Of a stretch of 64,000 nt of DNA, positions 8,881-17,282 are shown piece after piece. The notes below the pieces were generated by a model. The model did not search any database. It was not told the origin of the DNA and saw only the letters and a program-made list of their open reading frames with translations. Numbering within the stretch: position 1 is the first letter of the stretch; each line of letters starts with the position of its first letter. Position numbers and translations under genes: made by a program. The stretch is from Paraburkholderia translucens. Its GTDB lineage: Bacteria > Pseudomonadota > Gammaproteobacteria > Burkholderiales > Burkholderiaceae. The stretch lies in assembly GCF_020881035.1 (NCBI RefSeq), contig NZ_JAJITC010000012.1, forward strand, positions 124,001 through 188,000, in the 5' to 3' direction.

Positions 8881-9774
8881 ATGCGACGCCTACCGCCGCT
8901 CAACGCGCTGCAGATTTTTGAAACCGTCGCGCGCCATCGCAGCTTCACGCGTGCCGCCGACCACTTATGCCTGACGCAAGGGGCGGTCAGCCGGCAGATC
9001 ATCGCGCTCGAGGCGTACTACAAGTTCCCGCTGTTCAAGCGCCACGCGAAAGGACTGACGCTGACCGCCGAGGGCGAAATGCTGTTGCCCGCCGTCAAGG
9101 AGAGCTTCGCGCGCATCGAGGAAATGTCGCTGCGCCTCACGCGCCAGCGCACCGATCTCGCGCTGAAGGTGCCGACCTGCGTGATGCGCTGGATGTTGCC
9201 GAAGATCATGCGCTTCCAGTCCGAATATCCCGATCTCCATGTGCAGATCACGACCACCTGGCAGCACGACGTCGATTTCCAGAGCGAGCCGTTCGACGCG
9301 GCGATCATCTATGGGTCGTCGCCGGGTGCGGATGTACAGGCGGTGTCACTGTTCGAGGAGCGTCTGACGCCGGTCTGCACGCCCGAACTGCTGAAGGACA
9401 AGCCGCTCGCGCAAGTGGCCGACCTCGCGCGCCACACGCTGCTGCATCCGACGCGCGATCATCGCGACTGGAAGATGTGGCTCGCGAAAGTGGCGGAAGC
9501 CGACGCAGCCGGCGCCGCCACGATCGACGCCGAACTCGGCCCGAGCTTCGATACGCTCGACATGGCGACCAACGCCGCCGCACAGGGCTTCGGCGTCGCG
9601 ATCAGCGACCTCGCGCTGATCGACGAGGACGTCGCGGCCCGGCGCCTCGTGCGTCCGTTCGATACGGTGCTGAAGACCGGCTGGCGCTATTACTTCGTGT
9701 ATCCGGACTCAGTCTCGCAACAGCAGAAGCTGAATCTGTTTCGCGACTGGATGATCGAGCATTGGGAAGAGTGA
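8881..9774 (+). CDS. GcvA-like LysR regulator
   Basis: A 297-residue LysR protein starting MRRLPPLNALQIFETVARHRSFTRAA, the classic GcvA/AmpR branch N-terminus. The recognition helix is LCLTQGAVSRQI at about residues 27-38. The start at 8881 begins this conserved block; the open frame runs much further upstream but without family sequence. It lies 243 bases from the divergent amino-acid ABC operon, so it probably controls that operon in response to the substrate or its catabolic product. Confidence 0.9.
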   Translation: MRRLPPLNALQIFETVARHRSFTRAADHLCLTQGAVSRQIIALEAYYKFPLFKRHAKGLTLTAEGEMLLPAVKESFARIEEMSLRLTRQRTDLALKVPTCVMRWMLPKIMRFQSEYPDLHVQITTTWQHDVDFQSEPFDAAIIYGSSPGADVQAVSLFEERLTPVCTPELLKDKPLAQVADLARHTLLHPTRDHRDWKMWLAKVAEADAAGAATIDAELGPSFDTLDMATNAAAQGFGVAISDLALIDEDVAARRLVRPFDTVLKTGWRYYFVYPDSVSQQQKLNLFRDWMIEHWEE

Positions 9775-9867
9775 GGCAGCGCGCAGGCGGCACCGGGCAC
9801 CGCTCAGGCGACGAACGGCACGACGAGGGTCTAGCGGGGCAAGACGGTGGGGGGAAACCTGGGGGTT

Positions 9868-9894
9868 GCGGTCCAGTGGGCACTGGGGGACCGC
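9868..9894. other. Hairpin in the convergent gap between LysR and BON genes
   Basis: GCGGTC (9868-9873) pairs with GACCGC (9889-9894), and inside this CAGT (9774+100 to 9877) pairs with ACTG (9882-9885) around a GGGC loop. It lies in the 262-base gap between two converging genes (ends 9774 and 10037). There is no U-run, so it is not a standard intrinsic terminator. It may still limit read-through. Confidence 0.3.
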
Positions 9895-10036
9895 CGGTTG
9901 GCGCGACTCGAATGCCGCGCTGCGAGGCAAGGGTATCGAGTGCCGGATCGGATCGTGTGCTGGCGTCGCGGTGCGGTATGCGCCGCCGACGCCAGCTTGC
10001 TGCTTTTACCGCAACTTCTTCGGCAGGTTGGCCGGC

Positions 10037-10396
10037 TTACTGGCCGCCGATCGCGCGGATCGTCAGCGCGCTTTTCACCGAGGTCACGCCTGCCACGGCT
10101 TGTGCGGCGTTCGTTGCCAGTTCGATCTGAGCCTGTTCCGGCACCGAGCCTTCCAGCGTGACCACGCCCTCGCGTGCGCGAACGATGATGTTGCCGACCG
10201 TCAGGCCTTTCGTGCGCGCGAGCGTGGCGCGGACCTTCTTCTGCAGCGCGCGGTTGGCCGCACGAGTCTGCTTGGCGCTCGTCGTTGCAGCCGGCGCGGC
10301 GGTCGCGGCCGCATCGCTGCTTTGCGCGTACGCGTTGAGCGAAGCGAGAACGATCAACGCACCACCGATCATCTTGATTGTGGGGAATGCTTTCAT
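10037..10396 (-). CDS. Periplasmic BON-domain protein
   Basis: A 119-residue protein with a signal peptide (residues 1-25, ending NAYAQ) and one BON domain (about residues 50-118). The domain shows the GLTVGNIIVRAREGVVTLEGSVPE strand pair and a GVTSVKSALTI ending. BON domains bind membranes or lipids, and small OsmY-like members are induced by osmotic or envelope stress. It is convergent with the LysR gene. Upstream are a sigma70-like promoter and a perfect 10-bp inverted repeat, so its expression is probably regulated at that site. Confidence 0.87.
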   Translation of the reverse strand: MKAFPTIKMIGGALIVLASLNAYAQSSDAAATAAPAATTSAKQTRAANRALQKKVRATLARTKGLTVGNIIVRAREGVVTLEGSVPEQAQIELATNAAQAVAGVTSVKSALTIRAIGGQ

Positions 10397-10489
10397 TCAA
10401 CCATCTCCTGTTGTCGTAGAAACGTGGCCCCCGGGATGGGGGCGATATTTTCACCAGCGGGTACAGCGGGATTCAATGCGAATGGACCA

Positions 10490-10519
10490 TGCAACCGGCC
10501 GTGAGACCAGCCGGTTGCA
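10490..10519. repeat. 10-10-10 inverted repeat, candidate operator of the BON gene
   Basis: TGCAACCGGC (10490-10499) and GCCGGTTGCA (10510-10519) are a perfect 10-bp inverted repeat with a 10-base spacer. It lies about 100 bases upstream of the BON start codon, just downstream of a sigma70-like promoter read on the minus strand. A repressor or leader-RNA role is an inference from this position. Confidence 0.5.
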
Positions 10520-10530
10520 ACGATACAACA

Positions 10531-10558
10531 ATTAGTGCCATGTCGCCCTGAATGGCAA
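10531..10558 (-). promoter_or_regulatory. Candidate sigma70 promoter for the BON gene
   Basis: On the minus strand TTGCCA (10558-10553) and ACTAAT (10536-10531) are separated by 16 bases. The -35 matches the consensus in five of six positions and the -10 in four of six. The inferred start of transcription falls just before the 10-bp inverted repeat at 10490-10519. Confidence 0.35.
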
Positions 10559-10691
10559 TAAAAGTGAGGCTTTGGTACAACGGACAGGCTGAACGCAACC
10601 CGGCGAGGGCGTGCGTGCAGGGTGGCCGCGCCATCGCGGCGGCCGTCGATTCCAGGACAGGTTGCAAGACAGGATTCAGGACATCCCACGC

Positions 10692-11312
10692 ATGCCAAGC
10701 GCGCCTCTTCCCATCCGCCCGTTACGCCGCAACGATCTGCCGGTCGACACTGTCGAGCTCGCGCGCTTCATGGTCGGCAAATACCTCGTGCACGATCTGC
10801 CCGAAGGGCGTCTGAGCGGACGCATCGTCGAGACCGAGGCGTATCCGCTCGGAGACTCGACGAGCCATGCGTTCGTCGGGCGCCGTGCGCACAATGGGTC
10901 GATGTTCCTCGCGCGCGGTCACGCCTACGTGCGACTGACGTACGGCGTCTCGTACATGCTGAACATCTCGGCGGAAGCGGAGGAGGTCGGCGCCGGCATT
11001 CTGCTGCGCGCGATCGAACCGCTCGAAGGACTCCCGCAGATGGAAGCGCGCCGCCCCGGCGTGCCGTTGCGCGATCTCGCGCGCGGACCCGGCCGGCTGA
11101 CCGTGGCGTTCGGTATCGGCCAGGCCTTCGACGGCCACGATCTGTGCACGGGACGGGGGTTGTGGATCGGCGTGATCGAGACCGGCGAGGCGCCGATCGG
11201 CGTGACGACGCGCATCGGTCTGTCGCGGGAAATGCATCGGCCGTTGCGATTTTTCGAGCCGGGCAGCGCGTTCGTCAGCGGGCCGCGCAAGCTTTTGACG
11301 ATTCCGCATTGA
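10692..11312 (+). CDS. mpg: 3-methyladenine DNA glycosylase (AAG/Mpg family)
   Basis: A 206-residue protein, the usual size of bacterial AAG-type glycosylases. The catalytic segment GRIVETEAYPLGDSTSHAF (near residues 40-58) holds the active-site glutamate. The YVRLTYGVSYMLNIS, ARGPGRLT and FEPGSAFVSG blocks are all family signatures. It removes alkylated or deaminated purines from DNA in base-excision repair. ATG 10692 is chosen because similarity begins soon after it; the open frame extends back to 10611 without family sequence and no clear ribosome site is seen. It appears to be a single-gene unit. Confidence 0.92.
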   Translation: MPSAPLPIRPLRRNDLPVDTVELARFMVGKYLVHDLPEGRLSGRIVETEAYPLGDSTSHAFVGRRAHNGSMFLARGHAYVRLTYGVSYMLNISAEAEEVGAGILLRAIEPLEGLPQMEARRPGVPLRDLARGPGRLTVAFGIGQAFDGHDLCTGRGLWIGVIETGEAPIGVTTRIGLSREMHRPLRFFEPGSAFVSGPRKLLTIPH

Positions 11313-11625
11313 GGCGCATGACCTCGCCGCGGGGCGGGCACATCACTTCAGGCGGTTCGGCCAGCTGGCGGGACGGATTCTTCTCACATCAGATGTATTT
11401 TGGGAAACATCAGACGCAAAGGCTGCGATCCCGATAATTGTTAACCAGAAGAACGCACATTCTGAGTCAGTTCACCGTTATTCCGGTGGATTGTTGCGAG
11501 CCGCACAATTTTATATCTCGAAATTAAGGGTTTTCCCTTGTCAGGGTGGTGACTAGACTGGATTTCAATCGCTGCGCATCATCGTGGCGGCGATGCCGAC
11601 AAAACCACATTGGAGGGAAATCATC
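11313..11625. other. Intergenic region upstream of DUF4148 gene
   Basis: A 313-base gap, noticeably more AT-rich in its second half. TTGTTG (about 11488-11493) followed after 15 bases by TATATC is a plausible promoter for the DUF4148 gene, leaving a 5' leader of about 110 bases. No open frame with coding character and no RNA gene was seen. Confidence 0.4.
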
Positions 11626-11967
11626 ATGAAATCGCTGATCAAGGCAGTCGCTATTGCAGCGGTTCTCGCAGCACCGGTCGCATCGTTCGCGCAGGCGAGC
11701 CAGCAGCCGGTCACCCGCGCCGAAGTCCGCAACGAACTGATTCAACTGGAGCATGCGGGCTATAACCCGGCGACATCGAACGACACGAATTACCCGGCCG
11801 ATATCCAGGCCGCCGAGCAGCGCTTGCAAGCGCAAAATCCGGCGGTCGCGCAGACTCAGCCGACCGCCGACACGAGCGGTTATGGCGCGCCAATGAGCGG
11901 ATCGACCCAGGCGGGCGGCATGGCGCAGCCGATAACGGGTCAGAAAAGCGTGTATTTCGGCAACTGA
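11626..11967 (+). CDS. DUF4148 family secreted protein (first copy)
   Basis: A 113-residue small exported protein. A signal peptide (residues 1-24, ending SFAQA) precedes the DUF4148 core VTRAEVRNELIQLEHAGYNP and the typical YPADIQAAEQRL segment. GGAGGG at 11612-11617 fixes the start at 11626. The family is abundant in Burkholderiaceae and of unknown function. A strong intrinsic terminator follows at 12118-12148. A second, shorter copy lies at 58573-58845 under a different kind of promoter. Confidence 0.9.
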   Translation: MKSLIKAVAIAAVLAAPVASFAQASQQPVTRAEVRNELIQLEHAGYNPATSNDTNYPADIQAAEQRLQAQNPAVAQTQPTADTSGYGAPMSGSTQAGGMAQPITGQKSVYFGN

Positions 11968-12117
11968 TTGCCATGCACATGGCGCAATGCTGTGCACCGC
12001 TTTCGGCGGCGCACAGCGCTTCACACCAGGTGGTGATCAATCCGGCGCGCCGCATCAATGCATGCGCACGCTGCGTTCCTCTCTCTGAAGGAACCTCCGC
12101 TGCCGCAAGGTAGCTTG

Positions 12118-12148
12118 GCCCAAGCTCTTCGAAGTTTGGGCTCTTTTT
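12118..12148 (+). terminator. Rho-independent terminator after DUF4148 gene
   Basis: GCCCAAGC (12118-12125) pairs with GTTTGGGC (12134-12141), including one G-U pair, around the loop TCTTCGAA. It is followed by TCTTTTT (12142-12148). It lies 150 bases after the DUF4148 stop and before the convergent CBS gene. Confidence 0.8.
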
Positions 12149-12164
12149 ATGTCCACTGCGGATC

Positions 12165-12608
12165 TCAGGGCCGTTCGCCGGTAATGTAGAACTCGAGTTG
12201 CTGGATAGTGAACTGCTGTTCCGCGATGATGCTTTTCACGAGGTCCCCGATCGACACCATGCCGACCAGCCGGCCGTTCTCGATGACCGGCAGGTGGCGC
12301 ATGCGCCGCTCGGTCATCAGCGCCATGCAGTCTTCGATCGTCTGGTCCGGGCGCACGAAGCGCACCGCCTTGCTCATGATGTCGCGCACAGGCGTCGCCT
12401 TCGACGACCGGTCCATCAGCACCACCTTGCGCGCATAGTCGCGCTCCGTGACGATGCCCGCGATGCTGTCGCCGTCCGTCACCACCAGCGCGCCGATGGC
12501 CTTCTCGGCCATCATCCGGATCGCCTCGTAGACGGAATCGTCGGCGCCGATCGTATAGACATCGGAGGGGTTCGGTTTCGTTTTAAGAAGCTGTGCAACG
12601 GTTGTCAT
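12165..12608 (-). CDS. CBS-domain pair protein
   Basis: A 147-residue protein made of two CBS repeats (about residues 10-65 and 75-135), with DSVYEAIRMMAEKAIGALVV and TIEDCMALMTERRMRHLPV as the two helix-strand cores. The start at 12608 is supported by GGAG nine bases upstream; longer forms lack family sequence. Stand-alone CBS pairs bind adenine nucleotides and act as energy or redox sensors for partner proteins. The partner is not evident here. It is divergent from ribA. Confidence 0.9.
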   Translation of the reverse strand: MTTVAQLLKTKPNPSDVYTIGADDSVYEAIRMMAEKAIGALVVTDGDSIAGIVTERDYARKVVLMDRSSKATPVRDIMSKAVRFVRPDQTIEDCMALMTERRMRHLPVIENGRLVGMVSIGDLVKSIIAEQQFTIQQLEFYITGERP

Positions 12609-12777
12609 TGAGCGGCTCCGTTTCGCAGTGCAGCACGCCGAAATGGCGCACTGTCGTGGGGGGACAGGCGATTCCAGTATAGGCGCGCCATGCGCTCGCG
12701 GTACACCAGGAATGCCCGGCATGCGGATTAGCGGTAAACTCGCAATCCAAACCTTAATCCCCGGCTCGACCGGGTTC

Positions 12778-13452
12778 ATGCCAGCACCATTGTTCAACGC
12801 CATGCTCACGTCTCAGGATCCATCGCCCGCAGCGAGCGGCGCCGTCACCGGCGAATGCGTCGTTCTCGACGCCACCGCAACGCTTCCCACGCGCTACGGC
12901 ACGTTTACTTCCTTTGTGTTTCGCGTGGTCGACAGCGGCGCCGAACATCTCGCGCTGGTCATGGGCGATGTCGCCAACCAGTCGTCCGTGTTGACGCGCC
13001 TGCACTCGGAATGTCTGACGGGCGACGTGCTTGGCTCCTATCGCTGCGACTGCGGCGAGCAGCTCGATCTCGCGCTGCGCTATATCGCGGCCGAGGGGTG
13101 CGGTGTGCTGCTCTATCTGCGCGGGCACGAAGGACGCGGCATCGGCCTGTCGAACAAGATTCGCGCGTATGCGCTGCAAGAGCAGGGGCGCGATACCGTC
13201 GAAGCCAATCTCGATCTCGGCCTGCCCGACGATTCACGTGAATACGATTCGGCCGCGGGCATCCTGCGCACGCTGAAGGTCACATCGGTGCGGCTGATGA
13301 GCAACAATCCGGAAAAATTCCACACGCTGTCGAAGCACGGCATTCCGGTGTGCGAGCGCGTGGCGCTCGCGATTCCCACGCGCGAGGAAAACGAGCGTTA
13401 TATCCGCACCAAACAGTTGAAGTTCGGGCACTACTTCGACGAGAACGAGTGA
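12778..13452 (+). CDS. ribA: GTP cyclohydrolase II
   Basis: A protein of 224 residues (216 if the ATG at 12802 is used; neither has a clear ribosome site). It opens GTP to 2,5-diamino-6-ribosylamino-pyrimidinone phosphate, the first step of riboflavin synthesis. Zinc ligands are the Cys of HSECLTGDVLGS and the two in YRCDCG; the GHEGRGIGL loop and SNNPEK segment complete the active site. It is a stand-alone RibA, not fused to RibB, and sits outside a riboflavin operon. No FMN riboswitch was recognised upstream. Confidence 0.95.
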   Translation: MPAPLFNAMLTSQDPSPAASGAVTGECVVLDATATLPTRYGTFTSFVFRVVDSGAEHLALVMGDVANQSSVLTRLHSECLTGDVLGSYRCDCGEQLDLALRYIAAEGCGVLLYLRGHEGRGIGLSNKIRAYALQEQGRDTVEANLDLGLPDDSREYDSAAGILRTLKVTSVRLMSNNPEKFHTLSKHGIPVCERVALAIPTREENERYIRTKQLKFGHYFDENE

Positions 13453-13635
13453 CGGTCTTACGGCCTGGCCCGGCGTCTCATCGGTTCAGGCTCTGAGCCC
13501 GCAGCGCCCGCTGTCCGGGTGTTGCGGCAAGGTCCGCGCCGGCAAACGCTAGCCGCGCCCATAAGCACATTCGCCCAGCAGGAACGCCACGTGCTGATAT
13601 CTCATGCCGTGACATTTCAGCAAACGGGTGAATCC

Positions 13636-15927
13636 ATGAGCAAGCAGAACAAGAGCGACGCATACCCCTTTGCGTCGGGCGGATGGGGATCGATGAAGGC
13701 GGTGGCGAAAATTCTGCTGCAGGAAAAGACGCCGCTGACCGACAGCCGCGTCCTGATGCATCAGAACAAGCCCGACGGTTTCATGTGCGTCAGCTGCTCG
13801 TGGGCGAAGCCTGCCGATCCACATGTCTTCGAGTTTTGTGAAAGCGGCGCGAAAGCCACCGCTTGGGACATCACCGCCAAACGCGTGACGTCCGACTTTT
13901 TTCAGGTCCACAAGGTGAGCGAGCTACTGAAGTGGCACGATCACGATCTCGAGGAAGCGGGGCGCCTCACCGAACCATTGCGCTACGACGCGCAGACCGA
14001 CCGCTACGTACCCGTCTCCTGGCAGGAAGCGTTCGACGCAATAGGCGCCGAGCTACGCGCGCTCGATCCGGCGAGCGTCGTGTTCTACAGCTCGGGCCGC
14101 GCGTCGCTCGAAACCTCGTACATGTTGCAGCTTTTCGCGCGAATGTATGGCAACAACAATCTGCCGGACAGTTCGAACATGTGCCATGAGAGCACGGCGG
14201 TCGGACTGAAGGAGGCGATCGGCGTCGGCGTCGGCACGATCACGCTGGAAGACTTCGAGAAGACCGATCTGATGTTCTTCTTCGGTCAGAACGTCGGCAC
14301 GAACAGTCCGCGGATGTTGCATCAGTTGCAGGACGCGCGCAAACGCGGCGTGCCGATTATCACGTTCAATCCGTTGCGCGAGCCCGGCCTGCTCGATTTC
14401 GCCAATCCCCAATCGCCGGTCCAGATGCTGACGCCCGCCGAAACCCAAATCAGCACGCAATACCATCAGGTGAAGACGGGGGGCGATACGGCCGCGCTAC
14501 TCGGCATCTGCAAGCTCGTGATCGAGGCGGATGATCGCGCGGTGACGAGCGGCACGCCTCGGGTCATTGACGTCGACTTCATCCGTGATCATACGAGCGG
14601 CTTCGACGCGTTCGCCCAGTTCGTGCGCGAGGCAAGCTGGGACGACATCGAGCGCGTCAGCGGTCTGCCGCGCGATGCGCTAGAGGCGGCGGCGCAAGAA
14701 TACATGAACGCGAACGCAGTCATCGCTCACTATGGGATGGGGCTTACACAGCACCGCATGGGCGTGCAGAACGTGCGCATGCTGTGCAACCTGCTGATGC
14801 TGCGGGGTAACGTCGGCAAACCCGGAGCGGGGCCGTCGCCGGTGCGCGGACATTCGAACGTGCAGGGGCAGCGCACGGTCGGGATTACCGAGAAGCCGGA
14901 ACTCGCACCGCTGGATCAATTGGCCAAACAGTTCTCGTTCGAGCCGCCGCGCGAAAAGGGCATGAATATCGTCGAGGCGTTCGAGGCGCTGCTCGATGGC
15001 AAGGTGAAGGCGATGTTCAACCTCGGCGGCAACCTGGTTCGCTCGATCCCCGATCGCGTGCGCACCGAACCCGCGTGGGCCACGCTCGAACTGACCGTGA
15101 ACGTCGCGACGAAACTCAATCGCAGCCATCTGGTGCATGGCAAGCGCTCGTATGTTCTGCCGTGCCTGAGCCGCATCGAGATCGACCGGCAGGAGAGCGG
15201 CGAGCAGGCGGTGTCGATGGAAGACAGCACAGCGTGCTTTCACGGCTCGCATGGCGTGGTCGAACCGGCCGCGCCAACGATCCGCTCGGAGCCTTTCATT
15301 GTCGCGGGCATTGCCAAGGCGACGCTCGGCGAGCGTTCGACCGTCGATTGGGATGCATGGCGCGACGACTATTCGCGCGTGCGTGTGGAGATGGGCAAGA
15401 CCTGGCCCGAGATGTTCGATAACTTCGATGCGCGCATGTGGACACCCGGCGGGGTCAAGCGGCCGGTGCCCGCGCGCGAGCGCAAGTGGAAAACGAAAAG
15501 CGGCAAGGCCGAATTCATGGTCCCCGACTCGATCGGCGAAGATCCGGACATGCCCGAGCGCGAGCCTGGGTCGCTTCGTCTGATGACGCTGCGCAGCGAC
15601 AGCCAGTTCAACACGACGATCTACAACGACGATGACCGGTTGCGCGGCGTCAAAGGTTCGCGCATGGTGATTCTGATGAACCCCGCCGACATGGAAGAGC
15701 GCGGACTTTCCGAGGGCGACCGCATCGGCCTCGAGACAATTGCAGACGATGGCGTCGAGCGTCGCGTCGATGGCTTCGCCGTGATGCCGTTCAACGTGCC
15801 GCAAGGGTGCATCGGCGGTTATTTCCCGGAGTGCAATCCGCTCTTGCCGCTGTGGCACTGCGCGAAAGAAAGCAAGGTGCCGGGTGCGAAGTCGATCCCT
15901 GTGCGCGTCGCGGCGAGTGTCCGCTGA
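13636..15927 (+). CDS. YdeP-like molybdopterin oxidoreductase (formate dehydrogenase alpha-type)
   Basis: A 763-residue protein of the FdhF/YdeP branch of molybdopterin oxidoreductases. Near the N-terminus Cys51, Cys54 and Cys68 (CVSC, then FEFCESG) replace the normal four-cysteine Fe-S site. A long bis-MGD binding fold follows, with YSSGRASLETSYMLQLFARMYGNNNLPDSSNMCHE and the GPSPVRGHSNVQGQRTVG segment. The C-terminal domain (from about 640) holds the FNTTIYNDDDRLRG block. It is cytoplasmic, with no Tat signal. E. coli YdeP is linked to acid resistance, but the substrate of this group is not established. No partner subunit gene is adjacent. Confidence 0.9.
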   Translation: MSKQNKSDAYPFASGGWGSMKAVAKILLQEKTPLTDSRVLMHQNKPDGFMCVSCSWAKPADPHVFEFCESGAKATAWDITAKRVTSDFFQVHKVSELLKWHDHDLEEAGRLTEPLRYDAQTDRYVPVSWQEAFDAIGAELRALDPASVVFYSSGRASLETSYMLQLFARMYGNNNLPDSSNMCHESTAVGLKEAIGVGVGTITLEDFEKTDLMFFFGQNVGTNSPRMLHQLQDARKRGVPIITFNPLREPGLLDFANPQSPVQMLTPAETQISTQYHQVKTGGDTAALLGICKLVIEADDRAVTSGTPRVIDVDFIRDHTSGFDAFAQFVREASWDDIERVSGLPRDALEAAAQEYMNANAVIAHYGMGLTQHRMGVQNVRMLCNLLMLRGNVGKPGAGPSPVRGHSNVQGQRTVGITEKPELAPLDQLAKQFSFEPPREKGMNIVEAFEALLDGKVKAMFNLGGNLVRSIPDRVRTEPAWATLELTVNVATKLNRSHLVHGKRSYVLPCLSRIEIDRQESGEQAVSMEDSTACFHGSHGVVEPAAPTIRSEPFIVAGIAKATLGERSTVDWDAWRDDYSRVRVEMGKTWPEMFDNFDARMWTPGGVKRPVPARERKWKTKSGKAEFMVPDSIGEDPDMPEREPGSLRLMTLRSDSQFNTTIYNDDDRLRGVKGSRMVILMNPADMEERGLSEGDRIGLETIADDGVERRVDGFAVMPFNVPQGCIGGYFPECNPLLPLWHCAKESKVPGAKSIPVRVAASVR

Positions 15928-16077
15928 CCGGTCTTCGGGGCAGGTGACGGTCAGGGCCTTTGCGGCCGCGGGCGCGACGAGCTTGCGCTTTGCGCAAGCT
16001 ATGCTCGTCGCCCCGGACCCCAATGCGGTGCTGGCGGCAGCCCGCTCATTCGGCTCCAGATTGTCCCCCCGGCGTGA

Positions 16078-16962
16078 TCACTCCAAGTCGTTGTTGCGCG
16101 GAACTGCGCCGCCCAGTTCCGCGCCCGTGGTCGGATCGCTCGACGGGTCCGAACGCAGGCGCCTGGCCATCGCAGTCAACGCTGTTTCCTGTTGGGCTTC
16201 GAGTCCAACCGACGCGCTGCCGTCGCCGCCGTCCACCGCGGGTTCGCCTGGCTGAGGCGACAATCCGGCGCCGCTGTTCCACGGTGCCCTGACCACCGCG
16301 CCATCGCCCGACATCCTGTAGTAGACGCTCGCGAACTCTTCGCGCGGCGGCAGCTTGCCCGGAGGGAAGTTCGGCGAGATCGCGTACAGCGCCTTCTCGA
16401 ACGACTTCTGATGCGAGACCTCGCGCGTCATCAGAAAGCCGAGTGCCTCGCGCACGCCTGGGTCGTCGGAGACGTTGATCAGTCTTTCATAGATGATTTT
16501 CGCGCGTGCTTCGGCCGCGATATTCGAGCGTAGATCCGCAGTCGGCTCGCCGATCGTGTCGATGTACGCGGCCGTCCACGGCACGCCCGCCGAGTTGGTC
16601 AGCGACGGGCCGCCACCGTACAGCACCTGGGTCACGTGGCTGTCGTTGCCGGCGCCGTTCAGCTTGCGGTACAACTCGGCCTGCTGCTCGACCGCTTCGG
16701 CCAGTTCGCCCTTGGCGCCGCGGTTGAGCATCGCGACGATCGAGCCGATTATCTCGAGATGGCTCAGTTCCTCGGTCGCGATATCGAACAGCATGTCTTT
16801 GCGGCCCGGATCTTCTTCCGCGACGGCCTGCGTGAAGTAGCGCATCGCGGCTGCCAGTTCGCCTTGCGGTCCACCGAACTGTTCGAGCAACAGGTTCGCC
16901 AGACCGGGGTGGGTCGTGCTGACGCGCACCGTATATTGCAGCCGCTTGTTGTGCATGAACAT
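16078..16962 (-). CDS. Manganese catalase
   Basis: A 294-residue dimanganese catalase that breaks down hydrogen peroxide without haem. Metal-ligand segments are visible: the first-helix glutamate in FGGPQGELAAAMRYF, then TEELSHLEIIGS (Glu and His), AEARAKIIYERL (Glu) and MTREVSHQKSF (His). GGAGGA precedes the ATG at 16962. It is divergent from the caa3-like oxidase operon, with a GC-rich hairpin in the gap. The Gly/Asp-rich C-terminal tail is variable in the family. Placement beside an oxidase suggests a shared oxidative-stress role, which is inference. Confidence 0.93.
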   Translation of the reverse strand: MFMHNKRLQYTVRVSTTHPGLANLLLEQFGGPQGELAAAMRYFTQAVAEEDPGRKDMLFDIATEELSHLEIIGSIVAMLNRGAKGELAEAVEQQAELYRKLNGAGNDSHVTQVLYGGGPSLTNSAGVPWTAAYIDTIGEPTADLRSNIAAEARAKIIYERLINVSDDPGVREALGFLMTREVSHQKSFEKALYAISPNFPPGKLPPREEFASVYYRMSGDGAVVRAPWNSGAGLSPQPGEPAVDGGDGSASVGLEAQQETALTAMARRLRSDPSSDPTTGAELGGAVPRNNDLE

Positions 16963-17282
16963 AGTTGTCCTCCATTGAAGTTGAGCGCTTCAGGGCGTCA
17001 TCGCCGTGCCGCGCATGCGCAGCGCCGCTCGTTGCGAGCGGCGCGACTGCAAACGCGCATGAGCCGTGCCCGGCCAGCGTTGCGCTGCTTCGCCGTCGTT
17101 GTTCGCAACGCTCCGGTCATCCATTCAGCCGCGCTGCACCGGGAACGTGGTTTGCTGCGGTGCTCGGCGATCGGCCTTCATCATCGGGTCGAAAACTGTT
17201 TCCGCCACCTCATCGTTTCTTGCGATGCAGCCAGGTGCCATCGTCCAAACATCATGGGAAGCTCGCTGGAGCGTCAACGCCT
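16963..17282. other. Divergent control region between Mn catalase and oxidase operon
   Basis: A 320-base gap with no convincing open frame. Near the catalase side it holds a perfect 9-bp hairpin (17022-17044). GGAG at 17268-17271 serves the coxB start. No clear -35/-10 pair stands out on either strand by eye. Confidence 0.4.
17022..17044. other. GC-rich hairpin in the Mn catalase leader
   Basis: GCGCCGCTC (17022-17030) and GAGCGGCGC (17036-17044) form a perfect 9-bp stem around GTTGC. It lies 60-80 bases upstream of the catalase start codon on the minus strand. No U-run follows on either strand. It could be a leader structure or an operator. Confidence 0.4.

Noticed and set aside
10427..10443. 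GCCCCC/GGGGGC hairpin near the BON start as a terminator
   Set aside because: It lies upstream of the start codon and has no U-run; it is more likely incidental GC-rich pairing.
11478..11484. TTATTCC, a minus-strand GGAATAA box like those of the ECF promoters
   Set aside because: The second box is missing (AATGTG at the right distance) and no minus-strand gene starts downstream.
16965..17282. Longer CoxB starting at 16965
   Set aside because: The added 106 residues are unlike subunit II and overlap the catalase leader; GGAG and signal-like sequence support 17283.
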